From Chloroflexota bacterium (GTDB lineage: Bacteria > Chloroflexota > Anaerolineae > Promineifilales > Promineifilaceae), in assembly GCA_020628815.1 (NCBI GenBank), contig JAHDEN010000002.1:37390-101389 (forward strand): DNA of 64,000 nucleotides. The letters are read 5' to 3'. Of the stretch, positions 53,107 through 61,428 are shown one piece after another. The first letter of the stretch is position 1; every line of letters begins with the position of its first letter. The notes beneath the pieces were generated by a model that saw nothing but the letters and a program-made list of their open reading frames with translations, did not search any database and was not told where the DNA came from. The position numbers and the translations under genes are program-made.

Positions 53107-54651
53107 ATGGCGATTAAGACAATACAACTTTATCCCGATGATGACATAAATTCCATGCGAGATCGATTAGATTGGGCGGGAGAAGAACAAGTTATCTTTG
53201 TCATGCCAGATGAAGGGGATCTTTTAAACAACGAGGTTGATCTGGCTGTCTTGGCCCGCCATGCGGATGGGTTGCGCATTCAGCTGGGATTGGTAACGCA
53301 AGAACCGGCCGTTCGCCAAAAAGCCAGCTCAATGGGATTCCCCACATTTTTAACCGAGGACTTAGCTGAAACATCTCGGCGTGAGTGGCGCAGACAGCGC
53401 ATCCGGCCGGATGGGATTGGTATTCGGGCGGCCGACTTACCGGCCGTTTTTGATGAGGTAGCCGACCGACGACAACTGCGTGAGCAAACGCTCAATCAGC
53501 CCCCATGGCGCTACTGGTCGCGCCAAGTGCTGATGCTAATTTTAGTGGCGGCCGGTCTAATCGCGGCGATTATCGGGTTGCTTACTATTGCCCCATCAGC
53601 CACCGTCACAATCACCCCGGCACGCGAAAAAATCAGTGTACAAAAAGAAATTGTGAGTGCGGTCAACCCATCTGCCCCAGAAAATGAAAGTGGGAATCTG
53701 GTTGATGCCCGAACAATTTTGCTGGTGGCAAGCTGGCAGTCAGATTTAGTGCCAACGGGGCAAGCGGAATTAGCCGCAAATCCGGCACGGGGAAAAATTG
53801 TCTTTGCCAATTTAACCGATCAATCGGTCCAAATACCGGCCGGGATTGTGCTGAGCACGGCGGCCGACCAGCCACCTGTCATCCAGTTCCGCACCAATGG
53901 GGCTGCGGAATTGCCCTCCACAGTTGGCGCCACGGTTGAAATTGACATTGTGGCCCTCAATGTCGGTCTAGAAGGGAATTTGCCACCTGGGCAAATCAGA
54001 TCGGCCGAAGGGGATTGGGGAAACCGGATCGAAGTTCGTCAGCCACTGCCAACCTCGGGCGGTAATGTGCAGCCGGTTCCGGTTGTAACTGAAGCGGATC
54101 AAGCCGCTTTGCGTACAGAAGTTGTTCAACAGCTACAATCGTTGGCGGCCGGGCAGATTGAATCCGCGTTGGGCAGCAACGAATTTTTGTCAGTAGAAAG
54201 CTTGGCGATCAACCAAATTCTTAATGAAAATTGGTCCCATCCGGTTGGCAGTAAAAGCGATCGGCTAACACTTGGTATAGAAGCGGAAATTAGCGGCACG
54301 GTCGTTGATTTTAATCAGGCAACAGATCTGGTTTACACCGACTTAGTAGCCGGTGTCCGGCCGGGATTTTCGCTGACACCCGATAGTTTTCGCTTTTACA
54401 AGGCAGGCGGTACACGGCTAAATGAACAGGGACAGGTTGTATTTGACATGGTGGGTGAAGGGACAATGACCGCTTTGGTTGAGTCAGACAACTTGCTCGA
54501 AGAAATCGTAGCCAAAGATGAAGCGGAAGCGGCCGAAATTTTGCAAGCGGCCTTAAACCTTGACAGTGAACCTGTGTTTAGGGTTATCCCCAACTGGTTT
54601 GGTCGCTTACCCAATTATCCCAGCCGTATCGAAATCATTCTAGACGAATAA
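53107..54651 (+). CDS. Baseplate-J-like membrane protein of unknown function
   Basis: 514 residues. An N-terminal cytoplasmic region of about 130 residues (IQLYPDDDINSMRDRLDWA) contains no known motif; one transmembrane helix (about 138-160, VLMLILVAAGLIAAIIGLLTI) follows, then an extracytoplasmic part. The segment IFANLTDQSVQIPAGIVLST to ALNVGLEGNLPPGQIRS resembles the beta-rich part of phage baseplate J/gp47-like proteins, a label often given to Chloroflexota homologues. No phage genes are nearby, so it is probably a cell-envelope protein. The stop is 6 nt before ruvX, suggesting co-transcription. Confidence 0.65.
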   Translation: MAIKTIQLYPDDDINSMRDRLDWAGEEQVIFVMPDEGDLLNNEVDLAVLARHADGLRIQLGLVTQEPAVRQKASSMGFPTFLTEDLAETSRREWRRQRIRPDGIGIRAADLPAVFDEVADRRQLREQTLNQPPWRYWSRQVLMLILVAAGLIAAIIGLLTIAPSATVTITPAREKISVQKEIVSAVNPSAPENESGNLVDARTILLVASWQSDLVPTGQAELAANPARGKIVFANLTDQSVQIPAGIVLSTAADQPPVIQFRTNGAAELPSTVGATVEIDIVALNVGLEGNLPPGQIRSAEGDWGNRIEVRQPLPTSGGNVQPVPVVTEADQAALRTEVVQQLQSLAAGQIESALGSNEFLSVESLAINQILNENWSHPVGSKSDRLTLGIEAEISGTVVDFNQATDLVYTDLVAGVRPGFSLTPDSFRFYKAGGTRLNEQGQVVFDMVGEGTMTALVESDNLLEEIVAKDEAEAAEILQAALNLDSEPVFRVIPNWFGRLPNYPSRIEIILDE

Positions 54652-54657
54652 AAAATA

Positions 54658-55095
54658 ATGATTGAAAATGATTATGCCCCTTGGTTGGGCATCGACTTGG
54701 GCGAAAAACGAATCGGTGTGTCTCTGAGCGATGGGTTAAAAATCGCCGCTCAGCCTTTGCTTGTCTTTGAACGCACCTCACGCAAGGCGGATTTCGCCCA
54801 ATTTGAAAAAATCACAAAAGAGCATGGGGTCGGCCGTTTGGTTGTCGGGTTGCCGGTGCAAATGGATGGCACAGAGGGAGCGATGGCAAAATGGGCCAGA
54901 GATTATGGGGCCGCATTAGGCGAAGCCCTATCACTGCCGGTTGTATGGCAAGACGAAAGCCTGACCAGCGAAATGGCGGCCGGGGCGATGGCAGAAGCGG
55001 GCTACAGCCGCAAGAAAATGAAAGGGAAATTGGATGCGGTAGCGGCCGCCCTGATTTTGCAAAGCTACATGGATGAGCAGCAAAATAAGTTTTAA
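54658..55095 (+). CDS. ruvX: RuvX/YqgF family putative Holliday junction resolvase / pre-16S rRNA nuclease
   Basis: 145 residues, RNase H-like fold, normal length. Motifs: WLGIDLGEKRIGVSLSD (first catalytic Asp, D13), RLVVGLPVQMDGTEG, VVWQDESLTS (catalytic Glu region) and KLDAVAAALILQSYMD (last Asp). YqgF proteins mature the 5' end of 16S rRNA in E. coli and are also annotated as resolvases. It is probably co-transcribed with the upstream membrane protein (6-nt gap). Confidence 0.95.
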   Translation: MIENDYAPWLGIDLGEKRIGVSLSDGLKIAAQPLLVFERTSRKADFAQFEKITKEHGVGRLVVGLPVQMDGTEGAMAKWARDYGAALGEALSLPVVWQDESLTSEMAAGAMAEAGYSRKKMKGKLDAVAAALILQSYMDEQQNKF

Positions 55096-55364
55096 ATAGG
55101 CAAAATAATATGCCTCATATCAGAAGTTAAGTGGAAATTTAGACTTTGGGACTGCAGACTGACTACATCGCATATAATTGCAAACTTAGAGCTTTCGCTT
55201 GACAGGCTTGCCAGAAATGCGAGAACGTACTTCGACAGGCTCAGCACTCTTTGCGGGTGAAAGTCATAAAGCCAGACAATCGGCTAAAATTTAATTTAAA
55301 CACAGTTCACAACTTATCTGACCGATTTGAGGAAGTTGGTCGATATGAAGTTAAGGAAGACAAC

Positions 55365-56582
55365 ATGATCGAGGAAATAGAGGAACAAAAAACGGGATGC
55401 CCCTATCATCAATCTGTTCAAATCACATCTCCAGCTAGGCGGCCAGACAACCGGCCGATTTACCAAGATGAGACCGGCGCATGGCACGTGACCAGCTACA
55501 CAGTTGCTCGCTCAATTTTGCGTGGCGGCGGGCTAAAACAGGCTGGTTTTCAGGCAGAGGTAATGGAAAAAGGGAATCTGACCCGCTTTCCGATTTTATT
55601 CTTGGAAGGGGCTGAGCATACGATGATTCGCAAGAATACGGCCAAGTTTTTTACCCCTAAATCTGTTAAAAGCTATGACACGATGATCGAAAATTTTGTC
55701 GATCAGATGTTGACAGAGTTAAAAGCGGCCGGCCGAGCAGATCTCAGCGACTTAACGATGAAACTGGCCAGTTTGGTAGCCGGTAAAATTGTTGGCTTAA
55801 CCAATTCTGATTTAGATGGGATGATCGCTCGGCTCAATTGGTTCTTTGAAGCGGACACTTTTAAGCCGGGTGAAAAAATGTCGCTCAAAATGATCGTCAA
55901 AATTTTGCGCTCACAAGTTGCCACGTTTCGCTTTTACTTTAAAGACGTGCTTCCGGCCGTGCGTGCCCGACGCAAAGAGCCACAAGATGATCTGATTTCT
56001 CACTTATTAGAGCAAGAGTATTCTAGCTTTGAAATATTGGTCGAATGCCTAACTTTTGGCGCTGCCGGAATGGTGACGACCAGAGAGTTTATCTCTGTAG
56101 CCGCGCTCCACTTCATGCGCAATTCTGAGCTGATGAGCGATTATTTGGCGGCCGACCATCCAAATCGGCACGAAATTTTGCATGAGATTTTGCGGCTCGA
56201 GCCGGTTGTAGGCGAGTTAAATCGACGGACCGTTGAACCCATTGAAGTTGATGTGGATGGGGAAACGATTCATATCCCGGCCGGGGAACTCGTTAACCTC
56301 CATTTGTACGAGGCCAATGCCAACGCAGACATTTTTGGTGATCCAACTGAAGTCGTATGCCCACACCGAGATTTGCCAAAAACAATCCAATCCCCGGGCA
56401 TGAGCTTTGGAGACGGGCCACATCGCTGCCCCGGTGCATATGTCGCCATCGAAGAAACCGACATGTTCCTGACCCGTTTTCTACGGCTAGACGGGTTGCG
56501 GGTTGATCAAGATCCAACCATTACCCGGAACGATGTTGCCAACGGCTATGAATTCCGCAATTTCATGGTCGCAGTGGATTAA
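55365..56582 (+). CDS. Cytochrome P450
   Basis: 405 residues from ATG 55365, chosen over a TTG at 55251 because AAGGAAG sits 7 nt upstream and the length is then typical for bacterial CYPs. Heme-ligand loop SFGDGPHRCPGAY with C355; ExxR in HEILRLEP; ERR-triad region LNRRTVEPIEV. In the I-helix the segment is GAAGMVTTREF: the usual acid before the conserved Thr ((A/G)Gx(D/E)T) is Val. Soluble, no membrane anchor. No ferredoxin or reductase gene is adjacent. Substrate unknown. Confidence 0.93.
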   Translation: MIEEIEEQKTGCPYHQSVQITSPARRPDNRPIYQDETGAWHVTSYTVARSILRGGGLKQAGFQAEVMEKGNLTRFPILFLEGAEHTMIRKNTAKFFTPKSVKSYDTMIENFVDQMLTELKAAGRADLSDLTMKLASLVAGKIVGLTNSDLDGMIARLNWFFEADTFKPGEKMSLKMIVKILRSQVATFRFYFKDVLPAVRARRKEPQDDLISHLLEQEYSSFEILVECLTFGAAGMVTTREFISVAALHFMRNSELMSDYLAADHPNRHEILHEILRLEPVVGELNRRTVEPIEVDVDGETIHIPAGELVNLHLYEANANADIFGDPTEVVCPHRDLPKTIQSPGMSFGDGPHRCPGAYVAIEETDMFLTRFLRLDGLRVDQDPTITRNDVANGYEFRNFMVAVD

Positions 56583-56692
56583 AGTTCGGAAAGACAAAAT
56601 GCATCTGAACGAATAATCAAAGCTTTGCCTTTTGATTTAATTGAAAATCATCTGCAAAAGCTAAAATTCCCCTGCTTGCACTTGTGGCTTGA

Positions 56693-56698
56693 TATACT
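56693..56698 (+). promoter_or_regulatory. TATACT hexamer 6 nt before avtA (leaderless candidate)
   Basis: A -10-like TATACT ends 6 nt before ATG 56705 with no Shine-Dalgarno between; it would give an mRNA beginning at the start codon. No -35 match at proper spacing (TTGCAC at 56676-56681 is only 11 nt upstream). Confidence 0.3.
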
Positions 56699-56704
56699 TG
56701 TTGC

Positions 56705-57967
56705 ATGCAACAATCAAAATTTAGCCAAAAGTTTTCAGACGATTTAGGCGTCATTCAGTTGATGGATGATTTGGGCACTTACGTTGGCAAGCCGGGGTAT
56801 ATTATGCTTGGCGGGGGGAATCCGGCCCGAATTCCAGAAGTCGAGTCTTATTTTCAACAGGCCTCGGCCGATCTGCTGGAAGACGAAGAGCGTTTTAAGT
56901 CGATCATCGGTACCTACAGCGCACCCGGTGGCGAGAATGAGTTTAGAAAAGAGCTAGCACAATATCTCAATCAAAAATATGGCTGGCCGATTACGGCCGA
57001 CAATATCTCGCTCACAAATGGGAGCCAAACGACCTTTTTCTATCTGTTCAACATGTTTGCAGGTGAGTTTGAAGATGGGAGCCACAGAAAAATTTTATTG
57101 CCCATCGCCCCAGAATACATCGGTTATAAAGATGCAGGATTAACGGCTGACATGTTCCGCGCCGTTCGGCCGGAAATCACACTGCTCGAAGAAAATCTGT
57201 TTAAATACAGTGTTGATTTTGATGCCTTAGAAGTCGGAGCAGATATCAGCGCGATTTGTGTGTCGAGGCCAACCAATCCAACCGGCAATGTGCTAGATGG
57301 TTCTGAAATGGCCCAGCTTAGCCAGCTTGCACAAGAACATAACATCCCCTTCATCGTCGACAACGCCTACGGGCTGCCGTTCCCCAACATTATTTTTAGT
57401 GATGAAGATCCAACATGGGAGCCGCATATGATTATGTGTATGAGTTTGTCTAAGCTCGGGCTCCCCGGTTTACGCACCGGCATCATCATTGCCAACGAAG
57501 CGATCACACGCAAAATTGGTAGTATGAACGCTGTGATCAGCTTGGCGCCTGGCAGTTTAGGACCAGCTTTAGCCTTAAACGCACTAAAAACGGGCGCCAT
57601 CAGCCGGTTAAGTGATGATCTGATTCGACCCTACTACGAAGAGACGGTTTGGAAAATGATCGGCTTTTTGCGCGAATCGCTCAAGGGGGTTGATTTTTAC
57701 ATTCACAAACCTGAAGGGGCGATTTTTGTTTGGCTTTGGTTCCCAAATCTTCCAATCCCAAGCCAGCGGCTCTACGAAAAACTGCGAGACAGAGGAGTGC
57801 TGGTCATACCGGGTGAGCACTTTTTCCCCGGTCTACCGGAAGATGAGGCCGAACCATGGCCACATCGATATGAATGTATACGGGTAAGCTATGCGGCCGA
57901 TCCTAGTTTGCTGCAACAGGGAGCTCAGATTATTGGCGAGGTTGTGAGGCAAGTAAAAGCGAGCTAA
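56705..57967 (+). CDS. avtA: Valine-pyruvate aminotransferase (AvtA)
   Basis: 420 residues, similar throughout to E. coli AvtA as remembered: PGYIMLGGGNPARIPEVESYF, LTNGSQTTFFYLFNMFAGEF, PEYIGYKDAGL, CVSRPTNPTGNVL, FIVDNAYGLPFPNIIF, the PLP lysine K250 in CMSLSKLGLPG, ISLAPGSLGPALAL, HKPEGAIFVWLWF and PGEHFFPGL. It is a fold-type I PLP enzyme that converts valine (or alanine) and the corresponding 2-oxo acid. Single-gene unit, convergent with udk. Confidence 0.93.
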   Translation: MQQSKFSQKFSDDLGVIQLMDDLGTYVGKPGYIMLGGGNPARIPEVESYFQQASADLLEDEERFKSIIGTYSAPGGENEFRKELAQYLNQKYGWPITADNISLTNGSQTTFFYLFNMFAGEFEDGSHRKILLPIAPEYIGYKDAGLTADMFRAVRPEITLLEENLFKYSVDFDALEVGADISAICVSRPTNPTGNVLDGSEMAQLSQLAQEHNIPFIVDNAYGLPFPNIIFSDEDPTWEPHMIMCMSLSKLGLPGLRTGIIIANEAITRKIGSMNAVISLAPGSLGPALALNALKTGAISRLSDDLIRPYYEETVWKMIGFLRESLKGVDFYIHKPEGAIFVWLWFPNLPIPSQRLYEKLRDRGVLVIPGEHFFPGLPEDEAEPWPHRYECIRVSYAADPSLLQQGAQIIGEVVRQVKAS

Positions 57968-57983
57968 ACAAACTAGTCGTTCA

Positions 57984-58595
57984 TCAACCCAATGACTCTA
58001 ACAGCGCCACGACCATGTCCATGGCGATATCGTTGTGCCCGCCTTCGGGGATAATCACATCCGCTTGTCTTTTTGATGGCTCAACAAACTGCAAATGCAT
58101 CGGCCGAACCGTTGCCAAGTACTGCTCAATCACCGACTCCATCGAGCGGCCCCGTTCTTCCATATCTCGGTTTAAGCGGCGTATGAATCGTACATCTGAG
58201 TCTGTATCGACAAAGATTTTAATATCCATCAAATCAAGTAAAGCAGGCTCTGCAAAGATCAGTATCCCTTCTAGCAAAACGATTTGTGATGGATTCGCCT
58301 GAGAAACTTCATCGCTTCGTAAATGATTTGCAAAATCATAGCTTGGTATCGCAGCCGGAATCCCTTTTAATAAATCTTGGATATGGCTCACCATCAGCTC
58401 AGTTTCAAGTGAATTGGGGTGGTCATAATTTTGACTACTCCGCTCTTCAAACGAAAGCTCCTGCCGATGACGATAGTAAGAATCGTGCTGAATCCAAGCC
58501 ACACGATCCCGGCCGATCATTTCAACGATATTTTTCGCAATCGTCGTCTTTCCAGATCCGCTTCCCCCAGCAACACCAATAACTGTTGTTTTCAT
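57984..58595 (-). CDS. udk: Uridine kinase
   Basis: 203 residues. P-loop GVAGGSGSGKTT (residues 7-18), the uridine-kinase substrate motif HDSYYRHRQELSFEERSSQNYDHPNSLE, LLEGILIFAEPALLDLMDIKIFVDTDSDVRFIRRLNRDMEERGRS and the typical closing region. It phosphorylates uridine/cytidine to the monophosphate in pyrimidine salvage. Convergent with avtA (16-bp gap); a tRNA-Thr gene and terminator lie upstream. Confidence 0.95.
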   Translation of the reverse strand: MKTTVIGVAGGSGSGKTTIAKNIVEMIGRDRVAWIQHDSYYRHRQELSFEERSSQNYDHPNSLETELMVSHIQDLLKGIPAAIPSYDFANHLRSDEVSQANPSQIVLLEGILIFAEPALLDLMDIKIFVDTDSDVRFIRRLNRDMEERGRSMESVIEQYLATVRPMHLQFVEPSKRQADVIIPEGGHNDIAMDMVVALLESLG

Positions 58596-58659
58596 CTCTA
58601 CGCTGATCCCCTTTCAATTGAACAATAAAACAAACCTGCCTCTGGTTTATTTAGCCAAC

Positions 58660-58689
58660 AAAAAAAGCTCCAAAATTTGGAGCTTTTTT
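58660..58689 (-). terminator. Bidirectional rho-independent terminator after tRNA-Thr
   Basis: Perfect 9-bp inverted repeat AGCTCCAAA / TTTGGAGCT (58666-58674, 58676-58684) flanked by A7 (58660-58666) and T6 (58684-58689). It begins directly after the tRNA 3' end on the minus strand. Confidence 0.9.
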
Positions 58690-58690
58690 G

Positions 58691-58763
58691 AGCCAACGAT
58701 GGGAGTCGAACCCATGACCTATTTATTACGAGTAAATCGCTCTGCCAGCTGAGCTACGTCGGC
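58691..58763 (-). tRNA. tRNA-Thr, anticodon CGU
   Basis: The minus strand folds as a full cloverleaf: acceptor GCCGACG with CGTTGGC (one G-U), D arm GCTCAGCTGGCAGAGC, anticodon stem ATTTA/TAAAT with loop CTCGTAA (anticodon CGT at loop positions 3-5), and T arm ATGGG-TTCGACT-CCCAT. The length is 73 nt to the discriminator base, U. CCA is not encoded, so it must be added post-transcriptionally. A terminator follows at once. Confidence 0.96.
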
Positions 58764-58856
58764 GTTGAAAAAAGAATTATATCAAAAAAAAAATTAAAGT
58801 TAAATGGTCCTATAAAAATCCGTATGGAACTCAATCGATTTTTATACATTTAGGGC

Positions 58857-61265
58857 TTACGCTTTTTCTTTTGCCTTCTTTTTAGGTTTCTCTTCTTTTG
58901 GTTCAGCCGGTTTCGACACATACGGAACATAGGTGGTTTTTTCTTTGTTAACCTGGACCGTTATACCATTTGCATCGGAGCTAACCGGTTTTTTCCAACT
59001 GGTGAAATCACACTCTGGATATCGAGAGCAACCATAAAATGTTCGCCCTTTCTTCGTTTTGCGCTCGATCAATTGACCGCCACAAACACAATCTACCCCA
59101 GTTAAGACCAAAACCTGTTCGGTAAAGCGGCAGCTTGGGAAATTATCGCAACCGATAAATTTGCCAAATCGCCCCTGACGATAGACCAATTGTCCTTCGC
59201 CACACTCCTCACATTCACGGCCGACATACTCTTTAACCGTGTTCAGATTGACCTTAGGCAATGCTTCATCAGCGATTTTCATCCGCTTGTCAAAGTTACC
59301 CCAGAATCCGCTGATCACCGGCACCCATTCTTTATCCCCTTCAGCGATGGTGTCTAATTCACCCTCCATCCGGGCGGTAAAGTCAGTTGAAAGCAGGTCT
59401 GGAAAATATTCGACCAACATGTCGGTGACCGTCATCCCAACTTCAGTTGGGTACAGGCGCTTTTCTTCTTTGACCACGTACCCACGTTTCTGAATTGTTG
59501 AAATAATAGATGCGTACGTACTCGGCCGGCCGATTCCTTCCTCTTCCATCGTTTTTACCAGCGTCGCCTCGCTAAAGCGTGGTGGGGGTTGGGTAAAATG
59601 CTGTTCAGGAAGCAGTTTAAGCAAGTCAATCGCTTCACCACTTTCAAGATCAGCAGGAACTTGGTTCTCTGCGCCATCTGGGCGATCTGTTGGTGCCGAC
59701 TCTTCATAAACGGCCAAGAACCCTTGGAATTTAATTGAAGATCCAGTTGAGCGGAAGTGATAAGGGCGTTTTTTAGGGGCAACGGCCGCTTCACCAACCA
59801 TAATTTCGGCCCGCACCGTGTTATAAACGGCTGGTGACATTTGGCTAGCAACAAACCGATTCCAAATTAAGGTATACAAACGATGTTGATCACGGGTTAG
59901 ATGATCTTTCATCGATTTTGGATCACGCATCACACCGGTCGGCCGGACAGCCTCATGAGCCTCTTGCGCATTTTTAGATCGGCTTTTGTACACCGGCGGA
60001 GTTTCGGGCAAATAGTCAGCGCCAAATCGCTTGGTCACATATTCTTTGGCTTCGTCTTGAGCCAATTTCGATACGGTCACACTGTCGGTACGCATGTAGG
60101 TGATCATGCCGACAGGTCCATCTGGCCCGCCAATCTCGATACCTTCATACAGCTGCTGTGCAACCCGCATCGACTTTTGTGTGCCGAACCCAAGTTTACG
60201 CGATGCTTCTTGTTGCAGCGTACTGGTTGTAAATGGCGCGGCCGGCTTGCGTTGGCGAGTCCCTAACTTCACATCATCAATCGTCCATGTGCCCGCCTCT
60301 AATTTTTCAAGATGGGGCAACACGTCTGCTTCGGTGTTCAGTTCTGGATCTTTGCCTTCAAATTTGTGCCATTTAGCAACAAACTGCGGCCGTTTACGCT
60401 CATCCGCATATTTGTGTTGGCTAACATCCGCTTGCACGGTCCAATATTCAACCGGCTCAAACGCATCAATCGCTCGCTCACGTTCAACAACCAAACGTAG
60501 CGCAACACTTTGCACACGTCCGGCAGATAGGCGGCCGCGAACCTTGCGCCATAGCAATGGACTCAGGTTGTATCCAACCAATCGATCCAAAATACGACGA
60601 GCCTGTTGCGCGTCAACCCGCTTCATGTCGATCTCGCGCGGTTTTTCGATGGCAGCTTGTACAGCAGGTTTAGTAATTTCATGGAAAACAATTCGCTGGG
60701 TACGCTCAGGTTCCATTTCAGCGCTTTCCATAACATGCCAAGCAATCGCCTCACCTTCACGGTCGGGGTCAGTTGCTAGATAGATTTCTTTGGCTTTTGA
60801 AGCTGCCTCTTTTAGCTCTTTTACAACCGGCCTCTTTTCATTAGGAACACGATATTCAGGTGTAAAACCATTTTCGACATCCACGCTTAGGCGTGATTTA
60901 AGCAGGTCGCGCACATGGCCAACACTGGATTTAACCGTAAATCCTTTGCCCAAATACTTACCAATCGTTTTAGCTTTAGCCGGAGACTCCACAATAACCA
61001 ACGTGCCTGAGCGGCGCGTGGTTTTGCTTTTCTTCCCTTTTTTCTTGCTCGCCTTTTTCTTTTTGGCTTGAGGCAAGATCTCGGGTTTTTCTAAACCTTC
61101 GTGCAGAGGTGACATGCCGCGTTTGTAAACGTTTCCGTCACACACGCTACATTTTCCACGAATCGCGGGGGTACCATTAGAGGCCCATTCCGCTTTTGCG
61201 TCTTTAAAAACCCTATGTTCTTTACATTTCAGGCAGTAGCCTTCTATTTGAATATCATTTCCCAT
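58857..61265 (-). CDS. topA: DNA topoisomerase I with N-terminal zinc-ribbon (DUF5679-like) extension
   Basis: 802 residues. Toprim domain starts LVIVESPAKAKTIGKYLG (about 88-105), with DPDREGEAIAWH; catalytic Tyr is Y390 in GMITYMRTDS; gyrase-like cleavage domain follows (EEGIGRPSTYASII). Two C-terminal zinc ribbons (CEECGEGQL...CDNFPSC and CVCGGQLIE...CSRYPEC) and a Lys-rich tail complete it. An extra N-terminal module of about 45 residues has CxxC pairs C11/C14 and C39/C42 and resembles DUF5679, followed by a basic linker (about 65-85). It relaxes negative supercoils. Its own transcript appears to start just upstream of 61265. Confidence 0.95.
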   Translation of the reverse strand: MGNDIQIEGYCLKCKEHRVFKDAKAEWASNGTPAIRGKCSVCDGNVYKRGMSPLHEGLEKPEILPQAKKKKASKKKGKKSKTTRRSGTLVIVESPAKAKTIGKYLGKGFTVKSSVGHVRDLLKSRLSVDVENGFTPEYRVPNEKRPVVKELKEAASKAKEIYLATDPDREGEAIAWHVMESAEMEPERTQRIVFHEITKPAVQAAIEKPREIDMKRVDAQQARRILDRLVGYNLSPLLWRKVRGRLSAGRVQSVALRLVVERERAIDAFEPVEYWTVQADVSQHKYADERKRPQFVAKWHKFEGKDPELNTEADVLPHLEKLEAGTWTIDDVKLGTRQRKPAAPFTTSTLQQEASRKLGFGTQKSMRVAQQLYEGIEIGGPDGPVGMITYMRTDSVTVSKLAQDEAKEYVTKRFGADYLPETPPVYKSRSKNAQEAHEAVRPTGVMRDPKSMKDHLTRDQHRLYTLIWNRFVASQMSPAVYNTVRAEIMVGEAAVAPKKRPYHFRSTGSSIKFQGFLAVYEESAPTDRPDGAENQVPADLESGEAIDLLKLLPEQHFTQPPPRFSEATLVKTMEEEGIGRPSTYASIISTIQKRGYVVKEEKRLYPTEVGMTVTDMLVEYFPDLLSTDFTARMEGELDTIAEGDKEWVPVISGFWGNFDKRMKIADEALPKVNLNTVKEYVGRECEECGEGQLVYRQGRFGKFIGCDNFPSCRFTEQVLVLTGVDCVCGGQLIERKTKKGRTFYGCSRYPECDFTSWKKPVSSDANGITVQVNKEKTTYVPYVSKPAEPKEEKPKKKAKEKA

Positions 61266-61351
61266 ATATTTTCAATATGCCTCAGGTTTTTCAATAATGC
61301 AAATAATGAAAAGAAAAAGATAAGAGCCTCGACAGTGGGCATTTGGCTCCT

Positions 61352-61416
61352 TCAATAAAATAGCAGGCCAATTTGCCAATGAACAAATCATGTCCATCCA
61401 CAAACTAGCCTGCTAT
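61352..61416 (-). terminator. Possible terminator after manC
   Basis: ATAGCAGGC (61360-61368) pairs with GCCTGCTAT (61408-61416), enclosing a smaller ATTTG/CAAAT hairpin; the minus strand continues TTTTATTG. The loop is large (39 nt) and the U-run interrupted, so confidence is modest. Confidence 0.4.
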
Positions 61417-61428
61417 CAAAAAAAGCAA

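Noticed and set aside
53107..54651. Prophage remnant
   Set aside because: A single baseplate-J-like segment in a membrane protein beside housekeeping genes; no capsid, tail, integrase or att site is seen.
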